39,196 nt of DNA from Flavobacterium muglaense (GCF_014305155.1 NZ_JACRUK010000037.1:1-39196), one strand, 5' to 3'. Positions 25,431 through 34,828 are shown, numbered from the stretch's first letter. Numbers and translations are program-made. Notes: generated from the letters alone by a model not told the origin.

Positions 25431-25898
25431 TCACTTTTTTTGATATTGTTTCAATGACAATAAGGCATTATCGTGAATTTTTTTATGCATAAATCCAGTC
25501 CAACCTAATAACAAGCCAGGAAGTCCTAAAGCTTGTTTGGACCATTTCCAGATGTCAAAATCATCAGTGTGTTTTATGATTAAACCGTCTTTAAAATGAA
25601 ATTGCGCACCCACATGGTTAATGACCTCTCTATTGGTTTTGCTAAAATTATAGGTAGCAATCCACTTAGCAGAACCTAAATATTGATCTGCTTCTATATT
25701 AGAGAATTCAATTTTGATGTTGCCTTTACTTTTAGCGATAAGCATTTTCCACATATCACTAACTTGGTCGCCCATTAATAGTCCAAAAACAGGATCTCTA
25801 AATTTGATCTCAGGATGGTAGCATTTACACATCGTTTCGGCATCTGCATTTGCAAAGGCGGTATAGAATTTAGTAACTAATTGTTGATTTTCGTTCAT
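25431..25898 (-). CDS. NTF2/SnoaL-like family protein
   Basis: The 155-residue product has the cone-shaped NTF2-like pattern: an N-terminal helix and YTAFANADAETMCKCYHPEI, then RDPVFGLLMGD, and strand-rich sequence through GAQFHFKDGLIIKHTDDFDIWKW. These proteins bind or transform small hydrophobic ligands, but no catalytic residues are assured here. The C-terminal LLGWTGFMHKKIHDNALLSLK is common in bacterial members annotated as ketosteroid isomerase-like. It is paired with the DinB-like gene, 3 bases apart. Confidence 0.83.
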   Translation of the reverse strand: MNENQQLVTKFYTAFANADAETMCKCYHPEIKFRDPVFGLLMGDQVSDMWKMLIAKSKGNIKIEFSNIEADQYLGSAKWIATYNFSKTNREVINHVGAQFHFKDGLIIKHTDDFDIWKWSKQALGLPGLLLGWTGFMHKKIHDNALLSLKQYQKK

Positions 25899-26007
25899 GT
25901 CAAAAAAGAGTGAGCAGTAAAACTACTGTTTTTTTTGTTAAAACGGTAGAAAGGCCATACAATTTGTAGGAATAGAGGTGATTATTTGTCAGTGCTATAG
26001 CAAAAGC

Positions 26008-26057
26008 AAAAAAAAACAACTCTCTTAGTGCATAAATTGCATTAAAAGAGCTGTTTT
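26008..26057 (-). terminator. Terminator of the YtxH gene
   Basis: AACAACTCTCTTAGTGCA (26015-26032) and TGCATTAAAAGAGCTGTT (26038-26055) pair with a few mismatches around a five-base loop. The adjacent A run is a T run on the minus strand. It follows the leftward YtxH gene. Confidence 0.75.
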
Positions 26058-26094
26058 GTAATCTCAGTTAGGTACTAAAATGGTGCAGTGAAAA

Positions 26095-26373
26095 CTAGTT
26101 TTCTGAGTTTTCTAAATGTTTTTTGGCACTGTCAATTTTAGACTTTCCTTCGGCTATTAGCTCTTTGCTGTCTTTTTTTAACGTCTCGTATTTCTTAGAA
26201 AGAGTTTCAATCGAAGATTCGTATTTGTCTTTTAAATCGTCAGCATAGTCTTGGCTTTTGCGTTTGATTTTTTTTCTAGTTTTTTCGCCTTTATCTGGAG
26301 CGTATAAAATTCCTAATATTGCTCCTGCTGCAAACCCGCTTAAAACTCCTAGTATTACTTTGTTATTTTTCAT
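26095..26373 (-). CDS. YtxH domain protein
   Basis: The 92-residue protein has the YtxH pattern: one N-terminal membrane helix with small residues (VILGVLSGFAAGAILGILYAP near 5-25), directly followed by DKGEKTRKKIKRKSQDYADD. The rest is a long charged helix or coiled coil. YtxH proteins are small stress-associated membrane proteins whose action is not known. A 50-residue membrane protein lies 26 bases upstream on the same strand and is probably co-transcribed. Confidence 0.88.
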   Translation of the reverse strand: MKNNKVILGVLSGFAAGAILGILYAPDKGEKTRKKIKRKSQDYADDLKDKYESSIETLSKKYETLKKDSKELIAEGKSKIDSAKKHLENSEN

Positions 26374-26399
26374 GATGTTTGTTTTTATATGTTATTATT

Positions 26400-26552
26400 T
26401 TATAATCTTTTTCCTTGAATGATTCTTAGTAAAATAGCAATGATTGCAATTACTAAGAGAATGTGTATTATGGAACCTAAGCTGTATGCAAAGAATCCAA
26501 TTGCCCATAAAATAACCAAAATGACTGCTACGGTGTAAAGTATGTTGTTCAT
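26400..26552 (-). CDS. lmo0937-like small membrane protein
   Basis: A 50-residue frame starts with ATG at 26552 and ends with TAA at 26400. The sequence begins MNNILYTVAVILVILWAIGF and ends LLRIIQGKRL, forming two membrane helices joined by FAYSLGSIIH. This matches the small lmo0937-type family of general-stress membrane proteins in length, N-terminal MNxILY and the LWxIGFF motif. It sits directly upstream of the YtxH gene on the same strand. It is easily missed because of its size. Confidence 0.85.
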   Translation of the reverse strand: MNNILYTVAVILVILWAIGFFAYSLGSIIHILLVIAIIAILLRIIQGKRL

Positions 26553-26740
26553 GCGATTTTAATTTAATAAGTTAGTACAAGTTTCTGTTTTTTAGATACT
26601 TCAAAGGTCATTAAATTAGTAATCGAAGCTGTTATACAACTTTATTTAAATGTTATAGTATTTACACTTTTAGCGTTGCGTCGTTATAAAATATGCTCTT
26701 ATGGCATAGTCAAACCGGCATTAAATTCAGTATTGCTTAT

Positions 26741-27262
26741 TTATAAAGCCTTTATTTCTTTGGCGGTTTCGTAGTTCTTTTGATTTGTATTGTATTTAGA
26801 CTCAAATTTCGCTGTTTTATTGTAGGCTGTGAAATTCCCAAACGGACTACCAAATTTGGTGTAGTTTCCCTTTATATTAAAACGAACAGCATCAATATTG
26901 GTTGTTTTTAATTTGGTCATTTCTGAATTTGAGAAATTATAATACCCAATGATCGTATTGCCATTCATGGCAGTGTTCCCTTTATCAGAGCAGGTTATTA
27001 TCGTATTATCAGTTAAATACACATAAACCGTACCAGAAACGAGAAATTTTGGATTTGTTGTTTCAACTGCAATTTTTAGGATTCCATTAGTGTCTGTTTT
27101 TGCAATTTGAACATGAACTATACCTGTTAGTGCGTAAGTATCTGAAATAAAACTCCAATCTGGAGTTGCTTTGTAGTTTTTACTTCCGGTTAGCGTCATC
27201 GAGTTCTGACTGGATGCGGCTACAGAAATGAGGAGTAGGAGCAGAAGGATTTTGTTTTTCAT
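26741..27262 (-). CDS. Exported protein of unknown family
   Basis: The 173-residue protein has a signal peptide (KNKILLLLLLISVAASSQ) and a beta-rich mature part with alternating polar and hydrophobic residues, ending in a Lys/Asn-rich tail. The single Cys lies in TIITCSDKG. I do not recognise a family. The mature region mentions no metal or catalytic motif. It lies 30 bases after the lipoprotein gene on the same strand and may be co-transcribed with it and the M23 peptidase. Confidence 0.65.
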   Translation of the reverse strand: MKNKILLLLLLISVAASSQNSMTLTGSKNYKATPDWSFISDTYALTGIVHVQIAKTDTNGILKIAVETTNPKFLVSGTVYVYLTDNTIITCSDKGNTAMNGNTIIGYYNFSNSEMTKLKTTNIDAVRFNIKGNYTKFGSPFGNFTAYNKTAKFESKYNTNQKNYETAKEIKAL

Positions 27263-27292
27263 TGCTTTCTTTTGTTGAATACGGTTGTGGTA

Positions 27293-27769
27293 TTATTGCT
27301 TTTTTTCGAATAAATCAATCCAGTCCATCGACTTGATTCCAGCTATTTTATTGGTATCATCCATATAGACTCTTAGTTCTTTGTTGGCTACTTTTTTCGA
27401 ATAAAGTGCCTTGTATCTAAAAATCAGGGTGTTTTTATCAGCATCTTTGTAAATTTCGATCAACTGTAAATCTTTAAAAGTTCCATACCATTGGCGGTAT
27501 TTTGCGCAAGTTTTGGATAGCTTTTCTAAGGTAATGTTGTTGATAACGGATGTTGTTGCCTCAGCTTCTGTAAAAGGTTTGAATTTTGAGGTATTACAAG
27601 TCATTAAAATACGCTTTCCTAATTCATAAGCTCTGTCTTTTTGAAAAGAACTTGTTTCAGACAGGGCAATTTTGACGGTTTTAGCTTCCTCTATAACGGG
27701 GGTGTCTATTTTTTTTGATTTACACCCAACAAATACAATGATACTCAAGGTTAGAATTAATTTTTTCAT
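27293..27769 (-). CDS. Small lipoprotein of unknown function
   Basis: The 158-residue product has a lipoprotein signal with Cys16 (IIVFVGC) followed by KSKK. The mature domain is mixed alpha/beta, with YELGKRILMTCNTSKFKPF and a central KYRQWYGTFKDLQLIEIYKD segment that resembles small NTF2-like or DUF3887-type folds, though I cannot assign it. Its start overlaps the stop of the M23 peptidase gene by four bases (ATGA), so the two are translationally coupled. A role beside the peptidase in the cell envelope is plausible. Confidence 0.7.
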   Translation of the reverse strand: MKKLILTLSIIVFVGCKSKKIDTPVIEEAKTVKIALSETSSFQKDRAYELGKRILMTCNTSKFKPFTEAEATTSVINNITLEKLSKTCAKYRQWYGTFKDLQLIEIYKDADKNTLIFRYKALYSKKVANKELRVYMDDTNKIAGIKSMDWIDLFEKKQ

Positions 27770-28452
27770 TTGGGAGTATTTAATTTTAAAAGTAAGTTAG
27801 GATCAGGGCAGTTTTCTAAATAAAAGGCCAAATCGTTCTTGCTACACACTCCAGGGTAATCACCTAATTTGCCTTGGATGTCATCAATAATTTGAAAGTG
27901 TAAGTGTGGAGAATAATCGCCATTAACGGCTGCTGCTCCAAGTGTAGCAATTGTTTCTCCTTTTTTGAAAAATGCTCCAATTTCTAGATTTTCTATAGAT
28001 TCTAACGATAAATGGCCGTATAAAGTATAAAAAACCTGATTTTCGACCTTATGTTCTAGAATGATTGTAGGTCCATAATCACCAAAACCGCTGTTGTAAT
28101 TAAAACTATGAACGTTACCGTCTAGCGCCGCTAGAATAGGTGTTCCTGCTTTTATCCATAAATCAAGGCCAATATGCATGTTGCGCTCGTCTATTGCATC
28201 GTCTTTAAAAATGGTAGATCGCTTGTACAGATTGCGCTCTTCATTGTATCCACCAAAAGCTACTTTGGCATTGTTCTGCGCTAAATAACGTTCTATATAT
28301 GTTTCGAATTCCGTTGACGTTCCCAGTGATTCCTCTAATAGTTTAGCATTCGAAACGGATAAATCTAGTGGGGTGTATTGGTTGAGCGATACCGCATCGG
28401 CAATTACTTTAACGTCTGGAATGGATTGTAATAGTTGTTCTAAAGCTGTCAT
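27766..28452 (-). CDS. M23 family peptidoglycan peptidase
   Basis: The 228-residue protein carries an M23 metallopeptidase domain with zinc ligands in NMHIGLDLWIKAGTP (HxxxD type), LYGHLS and SPHLHFQIID. It lacks a recognisable signal peptide: the N-terminus is MTALEQLLQSIPDVKVIAD. It would cleave peptidoglycan cross-links if it reaches the periplasm. This absence is odd; it may be a cytoplasmic member, or exported without a classical signal. It overlaps the downstream lipoprotein gene by four bases. Confidence 0.88.
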   Translation of the reverse strand: MTALEQLLQSIPDVKVIADAVSLNQYTPLDLSVSNAKLLEESLGTSTEFETYIERYLAQNNAKVAFGGYNEERNLYKRSTIFKDDAIDERNMHIGLDLWIKAGTPILAALDGNVHSFNYNSGFGDYGPTIILEHKVENQVFYTLYGHLSLESIENLEIGAFFKKGETIATLGAAAVNGDYSPHLHFQIIDDIQGKLGDYPGVCSKNDLAFYLENCPDPNLLLKLNTPK

Positions 28453-28482
28453 TTTGTGGTGTTTTTGTAAGGTTGACTAAAA

Positions 28483-28523
28483 TAAAATAAAAAAAGCCAA
28501 CTTAAAAAATTTAGGTTGGCTTT
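28483..28523 (-). terminator. Terminator of the E1 dehydrogenase gene
   Basis: AAAGCCAAC (28493-28501) pairs with GTTGGCTTT (28515-28523), with further A/T pairing inside. The A run at 28483-28495 is a T run on the minus strand. It follows the leftward dehydrogenase gene. Confidence 0.88.
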
Positions 28524-28546
28524 ATAACTTTTATTTAAGATTGTAT

Positions 28547-30955
28547 CTAATATAAACTTGGGAATTTTGAAGGGTTTACTTCATTCATCATTGCGTAAAC
28601 TTTTTCAAAGATATCTTCGGCAGAAGGTTTAGAGAAGTAATCTCCATCTGTTCCGTACGAAGGTCTGTGTGCTTTTGCTGTTAATGTTTGAGGCTTACTG
28701 TCTAGTTGACTATAAGCATCTTGTTGTTCTATAATTTGCTGTAAGATAAAAGCCGACGCTCCACCAGGTACATCCTCGTCTATTACAAGTAAGCGGTTGG
28801 TTTTACTAATGCTTTTTACAATATCTTGATTAACATCAAAAGGCAATAAGGATTGAATATCAATTACCTCACAGCTTATTCCTAGTTCTAATAGTTCATT
28901 GGCAGCTTGTTCAACTAATCTCAATGTTGATCCATAAGAGACTAAGGTGATATCCGTTCCTTGTTTAAGTGTTTCTACCTGTCCAATAGGAGTTTTAAAC
29001 TCTCCATAATTCAACGGCATTTCTTCTTTTAAGCGGTAACCATTTAAACATTCAATTACTAATGCAGGTTCATCACATTCTAATAATGAATTGTAAAAAC
29101 CAGCTGCTTTAGTCATATTTCTAGGGACTAAAACGTGGATTCCTCTAACAGCATTGATAATCATTCCCATAGGAGAACCAGAATGCCATATTCCTTCTAA
29201 ACGGTGTCCACGGGTACGAATAATAAGTGGTGCTTTTTGTTTACCTACAGTTCTATATTGTAATGTAGCAAGATCATCACTCATAATCTGGATTGCATAC
29301 AGTAAATAGTCCAAGTATTGAATTTCGGCAATAGGACGTAATCCTCTCAATGCCATTCCAATTCCTTGACCTATTATGGTTGCTTCGCGGATACCTACAT
29401 CGGCCACACGCAATTCGCCATACTTCTCTTGCATTCCTTCTAAACCTTGGTTTACATCTCCAATATTTCCAGAATCTTCACCAAAGATTAATGCCTCAGG
29501 GTATTTTGTAAAAATAGCATCAAAGTTATCACGTAGGATCATTCGACCATCTGTTTCTTCTTTTTTGTCAGTAGAGTAAACTGGTACTACTTCTTTGGCA
29601 GAAAACACATTTAAATCGGATTCAGAATATAAGTGACTGCTAAATTTGTATTGGTTTTTAGCGGTAAAGTCAGTAATCCATTGTGATAATTCATTTTTAC
29701 CACTTTCATTAAAGATCAGTCGCAATGTTTTGCGAGCAGCTACTAAGATCTCTTTTTTCAAAGGATCTTTAATGCGATTTAAAGTCGAGGCGTGCTTCAA
29801 GATAGTGTCTTTGTTGGCACTTGTTTGAGCAATATTGTTTAGTAATGCAACCAGTTCTTTTTGTTCTTCAACAATCGGTTGGATAAAAGTAGTCCATGCA
29901 GCTTTTTTAGCTTCTAGGACTTCTTTTTTAGCATTGTTATCAATTGCATCTATTTCTTCAGGTGATGCAATATTGATTGCGATCATCCATAATTTCATTT
30001 GTCGAATACAGTCAAACTCTTTTTCCCATGCAAGACGATCAGCATCTTTGTATCTCTCGTGAGATCCTGAGCTAGAATGTCCTTGAGGTTGTGTTAATTC
30101 GTTTACATGTATTAATATCGGAACGTGTTTTTCACGAGCAATAGCCGATGCTTTTTCATAAGTAGCAATAAGGTCAGAGTAGTCCCATCCTTTTACTCTT
30201 AAAATCTCGTATCCATCATCATTTTTATCGCGTTGATATCCTTTTAAGATTTCTGATATGTTCTCTTTAGTTGTTTGGTGTCTCGCGTGTACTGAAATTC
30301 CGTATTCATCGTCCCATACGCTAACAACCATGGGAACTTGTAATACACCAGCAGCATTAATTGTTTCAAAAAACAAACCCTCGGATGTACTTGCGTTTCC
30401 AATTGTTCCCCAAGCAACTTCGTTTCCATCTACAGAGAAATTCTCTTTATTAGGAATGCCAGGTACTTGTCTGTAAATTTTTGAAGCTTGTGCTAAACCT
30501 AGTAAGCGTGGCATTTGCCCAGCAGTAGGAGAGATGTCAGCACTAGAATTTTTTTGTTTCGTTAGGTTTTTCCAAGAACCATCTTCGTTTAAACTATGTG
30601 TAACAAAATGACCTCCCATTTGTCTACCTGCCGACATGGGTTCTTGTTCTATATTTGTATTACCGTATAAACCGGCAAAGAATTGTTCTATTGTTAATTC
30701 CCCAATCGCCATCATAAAAGTCTGGTCACGGTAGTATCCCGAACGAAAATCTCCGTTCTTGAAAAACTTAGCCATAGCCAGTTGAGGCACTTCTTTTCCG
30801 TCACCAAAAATACCAAACTTAGCCTTACCGGTCAGTACTTCTCTACGACCTAATAAACTACATTCTCTACTTGTGATCGCGATTTTGTAATCGTTTAAAA
30901 CTTCGGTTTTGAAATCTTCGAAAGTTAATGTCGAATTTAATTTTTCTTTTATCAT
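28547..30955 (-). CDS. Fused E1 alpha/beta 2-oxoacid dehydrogenase
   Basis: The 802-residue protein joins both E1 subunits of a 2-oxoacid dehydrogenase. The alpha half (about 1-440) has GRQMGGHFV and the ThDP region GTIGNASTSEGLFFETIN with a variant GD-type motif. The beta half (about 450-802) has IFGEDSGNIGDVNQG, GIREATIIGQGIGMALRG, IRTRGHRLEG and the closing VIDEDVPGGASAFILQQIIE. The best match is branched-chain (2-oxoisovalerate) dehydrogenase E1, which feeds branched fatty-acid synthesis in Bacteroidota. Substrate choice between branched-chain and other oxoacids is inferred. E2 and E3 are not in the window. A -7 box lies upstream. Confidence 0.9.
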   Translation of the reverse strand: MIKEKLNSTLTFEDFKTEVLNDYKIAITSRECSLLGRREVLTGKAKFGIFGDGKEVPQLAMAKFFKNGDFRSGYYRDQTFMMAIGELTIEQFFAGLYGNTNIEQEPMSAGRQMGGHFVTHSLNEDGSWKNLTKQKNSSADISPTAGQMPRLLGLAQASKIYRQVPGIPNKENFSVDGNEVAWGTIGNASTSEGLFFETINAAGVLQVPMVVSVWDDEYGISVHARHQTTKENISEILKGYQRDKNDDGYEILRVKGWDYSDLIATYEKASAIAREKHVPILIHVNELTQPQGHSSSGSHERYKDADRLAWEKEFDCIRQMKLWMIAINIASPEEIDAIDNNAKKEVLEAKKAAWTTFIQPIVEEQKELVALLNNIAQTSANKDTILKHASTLNRIKDPLKKEILVAARKTLRLIFNESGKNELSQWITDFTAKNQYKFSSHLYSESDLNVFSAKEVVPVYSTDKKEETDGRMILRDNFDAIFTKYPEALIFGEDSGNIGDVNQGLEGMQEKYGELRVADVGIREATIIGQGIGMALRGLRPIAEIQYLDYLLYAIQIMSDDLATLQYRTVGKQKAPLIIRTRGHRLEGIWHSGSPMGMIINAVRGIHVLVPRNMTKAAGFYNSLLECDEPALVIECLNGYRLKEEMPLNYGEFKTPIGQVETLKQGTDITLVSYGSTLRLVEQAANELLELGISCEVIDIQSLLPFDVNQDIVKSISKTNRLLVIDEDVPGGASAFILQQIIEQQDAYSQLDSKPQTLTAKAHRPSYGTDGDYFSKPSAEDIFEKVYAMMNEVNPSKFPSLY

Positions 30956-30980
30956 AATTGAAAAGGATTACTTAGCGGGA

Positions 30981-30988
30981 CAAATTTA
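30981..30988 (-). promoter_or_regulatory. -7 box upstream of the E1 dehydrogenase
   Basis: On the minus strand TAAATTTG matches TAnnTTTG exactly, 25 bases before the start. No -33 TTTG is found at the expected distance. The 186 bases upstream are very AT-rich. Confidence 0.4.
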
Positions 30989-31141
30989 ATTAAAAACTGT
31001 CTATTATCATAGTTCCTTGAAATAAATATAATTTAATTATTAACAAATAAAATCCCTTATAATAAATAAAATATCAATAATAATTACTAATTACTTAATT
31101 TTGTTAAATATAATTCAATATAACGATTTGAAACTATTTAA

Positions 31142-33970
31142 TTAAAACCATTTTCTATTAAATAAATTGAATAATATTTTTGGTGATAAAGTGATAATAA
31201 AGCGAATTTTTTCATTGTAATTTTTCTGACCTACTTCCCAACCGTTTGACGAATAAACGGGGAAGTAGACCTCAAAGTAGTCAGTTACTAGGTTCAAGCG
31301 TATTCCGCTATCAAATAAAAAGGTTTCTTTTTGGTATTTATTTTTAAGTAGCCCGATGTCGCCGTAGGCTTCTATAAAGTTCCAAATGGTATAACCTCCA
31401 TTAATAGTGCTGATCCATTGATTGGCAAATGGTGTCGCAAGTCTTGATTTAAATCCCCCTTCGGCAAGAATTAATTGCTGGCTAAAAAAGCCGCTGTCTT
31501 CGGATCTACCGTAATAATTGTAATCAAATAAATAATCGGTTGGTCTATCTAATGCAAAGCTAAAATAATCAGAGTTGGTGGTATTGTATAAAAAAGCACC
31601 AGCATATAAGCGTAAATTGATTTGTCTATTATTTTCAAATAGTTTGCGGTACTCCAGCTCTGTTGCAAGTTTTCCAAAGTTACTAGTAACTTGTGCATCG
31701 CCCATAAAAGCGAGATGTTTGGTTACTTCTGTTTTAGTATCGTAATATTTGGCATTGAAAACGGAGTAATTGATACTAGAATTATTAACCACAATTTTAC
31801 TTTCGTCTTTATTAACGACTACTTGTCTTAAAAGCAGCAACTGTTTTCTATTGTCTCTAAAGTTTGCTTCTCTAAATCGGAAACTTATGGTAGGGTTTAA
31901 CTTTAAATAAAAAGCATCAGGAGCATAGTGAAAATAAGATCCAGAAAAGGCATATTTTATATTGTATAAAGCGCCATCCCTATAGTTTTGATTAACAGAT
32001 AGTCCGCCTGAACCAGAGAATGTTTCTGTTTTAGTAGAATAGGCAGGGTTGATGTCAAATATAAAGGGTTTCTCTAAGATGGTTTTATTATGCAAGCGCA
32101 AGCCTGGCGAAAAGCCATCATATAGATTGTAACCTAGGCTAGGCACATACAATATTTGATTGTAATACGGATCTTCTAGATCTTTCATGAAAACAAACTT
32201 AATTGGTCTGTTATTTGGAAAAAAAGATTTGAGCGACTTCCAGTTGTTTCTTAAATTGTACTCAGGAACTTCATTTTTGTAATTAAGAATGATTTTATCG
32301 GCTTCATTTCGGCTCATCCTGTATGTACTATCATTAGCAGTAGGTTCTAGCCATTTTTTAAAAACCACATCTCCCTTTTTTATACCATATACAGGAACAG
32401 GAACAACAATTCCAGTTTTGTTTTTGAGAGAAAAATAGATGGAATCTTTAGTTCGTGCTACTTTTGCAAATTTGTAATCGACTACAGCTCTTGATTTGAT
32501 GATGGTTTCAAAAAACCAATTGATATCCTTCGATGCGTTGGTTTTTAATAGGTTTTCAAAGTCAGCGGCGGCTGTTTGTCTTTCTTTGTTCAAGCTGTAA
32601 AATTGTTCTACACTATGGTCAACAGCTTGTTTTTCTAGATAACTATCCAAAAAGCGCAAACTCAGACCAGCTCTATACTTGCTGGCAATTTGTTCGTTGA
32701 ATTTTACAAGTGTGTTTTTTGGATCTCCCAAGGCTTGGTCAAGGTTTTTGCGTGCCATAAGCATATAGAAATAGCTGTATTGCTCGTTAAAATCCAAGTT
32801 GGTTAAATGAAAGCTTTTTAATAATTTAAAATTTGCTGCGCTGCCTAGCATTTTGCTGTTGGGATGGTTTATGTCAATGTATTTCATCATCGTATAGACT
32901 TGGATAGCGTCATACATCCAGCCTTCCTTTCTTATGTCTGCGCGCAAACTGTTTTTTAAGTACACATTCAAATAGGTCTTAAGAAACTTAATTTCAAAAG
33001 TAAATTCGTCTGAGAATGGACTGATGAATGAAGGCAGTTGATTGAGTCCATAAAAAGGATTTCGATCATACTCTGTTTGTGAAACCACAATTTTTTCAAA
33101 CGGATAAGTGCCAATGTGCTCGTTTACGTAATTTATGATGGAATTGATAACAATAGATTGCTCAGGAATACTGATTTTGTTTTCTTGAAAGTTGGTGATC
33201 ACTTCAACCGTATTGCTTTTAAAACTCTTAAAACTAGTTATGGGTTCAATAAAAAGGCTAAAATTCACACGATTTTTGCCGCTAAGTCTGTAAACAGCAA
33301 AGGCATCATCAGTTGTTGGTTCCGTAGCATTCAAATCAGTAGTTACAGCCAGTCCTTTGGGTACTTTTAATTCAATATCAAAGTTTGATACCGCATTTGC
33401 ACTATCATCAAGATTTTCATTGGCATATTTAACAAATTGGTGATTGATATAACGGGCAGGAGTGAGGTACCATGTTTTAAGATTCATACCGCCAGCAGTA
33501 TCATAGCCGTATCTCGTAAATTTGTCCGAAGGTATCTTTACGGTATAGGTGAGATGAATGGTCGTTTTTTCATTGGGAGCAAGCGGTTTTCTTAACGTTA
33601 CTAGAATCACATCGGGATCGTCATCTGTGCGCAGCCAGCTCAAGAACAGTTTTTGATCATCAATTAAGGTAAGGTTATCTGTACGTCCTCTTTCTTCTTC
33701 CTTGGCCAAATGAAACCCACGATAAAACTCATCCGAAAAGCGTTCGGCCAGTGGAGATTTTACATTTGAGTAGCCATTGTTCCAGTCGTTCAAAACAACG
33801 GTGTTCAAAACATCATCCGATTCATTAAAATAGTTTATTTCTTGTTGAACCGTTAGCATTTTAGTGTCCATATTAACTTCAACAACCATTTGGGAACGGT
33901 GTTGTGCGTACTGTTGTATAGAGGTCAATAGACAAAAAGAAATAAACGCTATTTTAATACCTATTCTCAT
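31142..33970 (-). CDS. M1-like peptidase domain fused to outer-membrane barrel
   Basis: The 942-residue protein has a signal peptide (GIKIAFISFCLLTSIQQYAQ), an M1-type N-terminal beta-sandwich (about 25-250), and a gluzincin-like catalytic region near 280-420 with EKIVVSQTEYDRNPFYGLNQLPSFI in place of the usual GxMEN stretch. The expected HExxH is absent: the matching section reads FEIKFLKTYLNVYLKNSL and continues with RKEGWMYDAIQVYTMMKYID. From about 600 the protein is rich in aromatic amphipathic strands and ends in LFNRKWF, typical of an outer-membrane barrel. It is therefore probably a non-peptidase binding or scaffold protein on the cell surface or periplasmic face. Activity by another zinc site is not excluded. 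It is flanked by leftward genes without overlap. Confidence 0.8.
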   Translation of the reverse strand: MRIGIKIAFISFCLLTSIQQYAQHRSQMVVEVNMDTKMLTVQQEINYFNESDDVLNTVVLNDWNNGYSNVKSPLAERFSDEFYRGFHLAKEEERGRTDNLTLIDDQKLFLSWLRTDDDPDVILVTLRKPLAPNEKTTIHLTYTVKIPSDKFTRYGYDTAGGMNLKTWYLTPARYINHQFVKYANENLDDSANAVSNFDIELKVPKGLAVTTDLNATEPTTDDAFAVYRLSGKNRVNFSLFIEPITSFKSFKSNTVEVITNFQENKISIPEQSIVINSIINYVNEHIGTYPFEKIVVSQTEYDRNPFYGLNQLPSFISPFSDEFTFEIKFLKTYLNVYLKNSLRADIRKEGWMYDAIQVYTMMKYIDINHPNSKMLGSAANFKLLKSFHLTNLDFNEQYSYFYMLMARKNLDQALGDPKNTLVKFNEQIASKYRAGLSLRFLDSYLEKQAVDHSVEQFYSLNKERQTAAADFENLLKTNASKDINWFFETIIKSRAVVDYKFAKVARTKDSIYFSLKNKTGIVVPVPVYGIKKGDVVFKKWLEPTANDSTYRMSRNEADKIILNYKNEVPEYNLRNNWKSLKSFFPNNRPIKFVFMKDLEDPYYNQILYVPSLGYNLYDGFSPGLRLHNKTILEKPFIFDINPAYSTKTETFSGSGGLSVNQNYRDGALYNIKYAFSGSYFHYAPDAFYLKLNPTISFRFREANFRDNRKQLLLLRQVVVNKDESKIVVNNSSINYSVFNAKYYDTKTEVTKHLAFMGDAQVTSNFGKLATELEYRKLFENNRQINLRLYAGAFLYNTTNSDYFSFALDRPTDYLFDYNYYGRSEDSGFFSQQLILAEGGFKSRLATPFANQWISTINGGYTIWNFIEAYGDIGLLKNKYQKETFLFDSGIRLNLVTDYFEVYFPVYSSNGWEVGQKNYNEKIRFIITLSPKILFNLFNRKWF

Positions 33971-34037
33971 TGATGTATAGCTGTTTGATTAAGATTCCAA
34001 TATACGCATATTTATAAGAACTTTAAAAATAAGGCAT

Positions 34038-34067
34038 AAAAAAAGAGCTGTTCGTACAACTCTTTTA
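34038..34067 (-). terminator. Terminator of the LOG gene
   Basis: AAAAGAGCTGT and ACAACTCTTTT pair around a four-base loop with one mismatch. The A run on the left is a T run on the minus strand, just past the stop of the LOG gene. Confidence 0.78.
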
Positions 34068-34071
34068 AGTA

Positions 34072-34800
34072 TTAAAAATTAGGTTCTAATTTGTATTTTT
34101 TATAGAAGGTATCCAGTACTTCTACTACCTCGTCTTCGGTATCGACGATTTTAATTAAGTTCAAATCGTCTGGCCCCACCGTATGTTCTTTTTCAATTAA
34201 AACAGTTTTGATCCAGTCAATCAATCCAGACCAGAAACTTTTCCCAACTAATATGATAGGGAACTTCGCAATTTTTTTGGTTTGTATCAAAGTCATCGCT
34301 TCAAATAGTTCGTCCATTGTTCCAAAACCTCCTGGCATCACCACAAAACCTTGAGAATATTTAACAAACATTACTTTTCTAACAAAGAAGTAATCAAAAT
34401 TCAAATTCTTATCACTGTCAATATAAGGGTTAAAATGCTGCTCAAAGGGAAGCACGATATTCAATCCTACCGATGTACCTCCGCCTAGATGCGCCCCTTT
34501 GTTTCCGGCTTCCATAATTCCAGGACCACCACCAGTAATCACACCATAGCCCGCTTTGCTTATCTTGTAGGCAATGCGCTCTGCAAGTAAGTAATATTTA
34601 TCTTCTGGTTTAGTACGCGCCGATCCAAAAATAGACACACACGGACCTATACGTCCCATGTTTTCGTAACCATTCACAAACTCGGCCATGATTTTAAAAA
34701 TCGCCCAGCTGTCATTAGTTCTTATTTCATTCCAAGTTTTTTGTTTTAAGTGGTCTTGAATCACTTTATCTTCGTCATTGTCAAAATCTTCTAATCTCAT
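34072..34800 (-). CDS. LOG family protein (TIGR00730 type)
   Basis: The 242-residue cytoplasmic protein has the Rossmann-like LOG fold with both signature motifs: ITGGGPGIMEAGNKGAHLGG (near 87-106) and MPGGFGTMDELFEA (near 156-169). Proteins of this family in plants and some bacteria are cytokinin-activating phosphoribohydrolases (nucleoside 5'-monophosphate to base). The bacterial role is often purine/pyrimidine nucleotide cleavage. The N-terminus DEDKVIQDHLKQKTWNEIR is an extended lead as in larger bacterial LOG proteins. Repeat copy C lies 29 bases upstream of its start. Confidence 0.92.
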   Translation of the reverse strand: MRLEDFDNDEDKVIQDHLKQKTWNEIRTNDSWAIFKIMAEFVNGYENMGRIGPCVSIFGSARTKPEDKYYLLAERIAYKISKAGYGVITGGGPGIMEAGNKGAHLGGGTSVGLNIVLPFEQHFNPYIDSDKNLNFDYFFVRKVMFVKYSQGFVVMPGGFGTMDELFEAMTLIQTKKIAKFPIILVGKSFWSGLIDWIKTVLIEKEHTVGPDDLNLIKIVDTEDEVVEVLDTFYKKYKLEPNF

Positions 34801-34828
34801 TGTATGTATTTTTATACTATTATTATTT

